Shown here piece by piece: positions 40,131 through 40,589 of a DNA stretch of 40,589 bases. The first letter of the stretch is position 1. Each line of letters starts with the position of its first letter. The DNA lies in contig CACIUF010000007.1 in assembly GCA_902589765.1 (NCBI GenBank), positions 1 through 40,589 on the forward strand, read 5' to 3'. The position numbers were made by a program, and so were the translations under genes. The stretch is from an uncultured Pelagibacteraceae bacterium. Its GTDB lineage: Bacteria; Pseudomonadota; Alphaproteobacteria; Pelagibacterales; Pelagibacteraceae. The notes beneath the pieces were generated by a model that made no database searches, had not been told where the DNA came from, and saw only the letters and a program-made list of their open reading frames with translations.

Positions 40131-40589
40131 TTTATATTTTTAATCATCTGTTCTGGCATCCATAAAGCTATTTCTGGAAAAATTACAACTAATATTACTG
40201 CTAGAACCATTAGTAAGAATAATGGAAATGCACTCCTCGCAATGTAACCCATATCTTTTTTTGCCATACCTTGAAGTACAAATAAATTAAAACCAACGGG
40301 TGGGGTAATTTGTGCCATCTCAACAACAATGACTAAAAAAATACCAAACCAAATCATATCAAATCCTGCTTGTCTTATCATTGGCTCAATAATTGCCATC
40401 GTTAAAACAACAGCTGAAATACCATCAAGAAACATTCCTAAAATTATATAAAAAATCATTAAAACAAATATCAAAACATATGGAGATAGATCCATATTTT
40501 GTATCCAAAGAGCTAGATTTCTTGGTAGCCCTGTAAATCCCATTGCCAAAGATAAAAACGTTGAGCCCGCTAAGATAAATGCAATCATA
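40127..40589 (-). CDS. TRAP transporter large permease (DctM), C-terminal part
   Basis: The C-terminal 153 residues of a DctM-type subunit, running off the right edge of the window. Hydrophobic segments alternate with the family motifs SLAMGFTGLPRNLALWI, IILGMFLDGISAVVLT, and the conserved VEMAQITPPVGFNLFVLQG. TRAP large permeases import organic acids, amino acids or osmolytes using a sodium or proton gradient with a periplasmic binding protein. The other subunits must lie beyond the window, so the substrate cannot be judged. Confidence 0.92.
   Translation of the reverse strand, partial: MIAFILAGSTFLSLAMGFTGLPRNLALWIQNMDLSPYVLIFVLMIFYIILGMFLDGISAVVLTMAIIEPMIRQAGFDMIWFGIFLVIVVEMAQITPPVGFNLFVLQGMAKKDMGYIARSAFPLFLLMVLAVILVVIFPEIALWMPEQMIKNIN

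Noticed and set aside
1-40589. tRNA, rRNA, insertion sequence, phage or plasmid elements
   Set aside because: Reading for T-arm-like GGTTCRAATCC motifs, transposase motifs, terminal inverted repeats and integrases gave nothing. A covariance-model search would be decisive for small RNAs other than the glycine riboswitch.

Overview
The window is typical of a streamlined marine alphaproteobacterium of the SAR11 clade (Pelagibacterales). It is very A+T-rich with lysine- and asparagine-rich proteins, and its genes are packed with gaps of 0-20 bases or short overlaps. It has no insertion sequences, prophage, CRISPR arrays, tRNAs or rRNAs that I can see. A glycine riboswitch sits in front of gcvT, and there are TRAP and EamA transporters. 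No stretch longer than about 200 bases lacks a gene. The clade assignment is recognition by gene content and style, not a computed phylogeny.

Layout. 1-2228 (+): end of surA, then pdxA and rsmA, overlapping one another. 2217-4806 (-): fabD, fabG, acpP, gmk, with no fabF or mltG between acpP and gmk. 4893-5980 (+): ribosomal proteins S6, S18 and L9. 6050-15515 (+): dnaB, an RND-type exporter, cvpA, purF, an HD-domain oxygenase-like protein, gshA, gshB and an EamA permease, very tightly spaced. 15574-18089 (+): an MFS permease, a charged coiled-coil protein, and a 75-residue unknown preceded by a tandem 20-bp repeat. 18106-21359 (-): an EamA permease, a close creatinase homologue and a glycine-amidinotransferase-like enzyme. 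21446-25719 (+): a SufU-like scaffold, an HPP membrane protein, NAD-dependent formate dehydrogenase, periplasmic MsrA and SelO. 25720-27290 (-): a FOXRED1-like flavoprotein and TspO. 27315-28076 (+): a short-chain dehydrogenase. 28073-36162 (-, listed from its downstream end): DUF3833 lipoprotein, cyclopropane-fatty-acid-synthase-type methyltransferase, DUF1365 protein and COG2907 flavoprotein, preceded without a real gap by gcvP, gcvH, gcvT and a tandem glycine riboswitch. 36353-38842 (-): EamA permease, pxpC, pxpB. 38864-40130 (+): pxpA and a secreted TPR protein. 40127-40589 (-): end of a TRAP large permease.

How the genes may work together. Much of the accessory content centres on glycine and one-carbon units. 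A creatinase would yield sarcosine and urea. An amidinotransferase would interconvert glycine and guanidinoacetate. The riboswitch-controlled glycine cleavage system makes methylene-tetrahydrofolate, and formate dehydrogenase oxidises formate to CO2. The genes after gcvP look like a membrane-lipid modification set, similar to the flavoprotein/DUF1365 pair described for furan fatty acids in Rhodobacter sphaeroides. They appear to lie on the glycine-controlled transcript. A second theme is thiol and redox upkeep: gshA-gshB, msrA-selO, and pxpABC for 5-oxoproline.

The points most worth following are the creatinase/amidinotransferase operon, the glycine riboswitch reading into lipid genes, a 12-nt element in that riboswitch complementary to the gcvT start codon region, and a recurring -10 box 5-8 nt from the start codon that suggests leaderless mRNAs.
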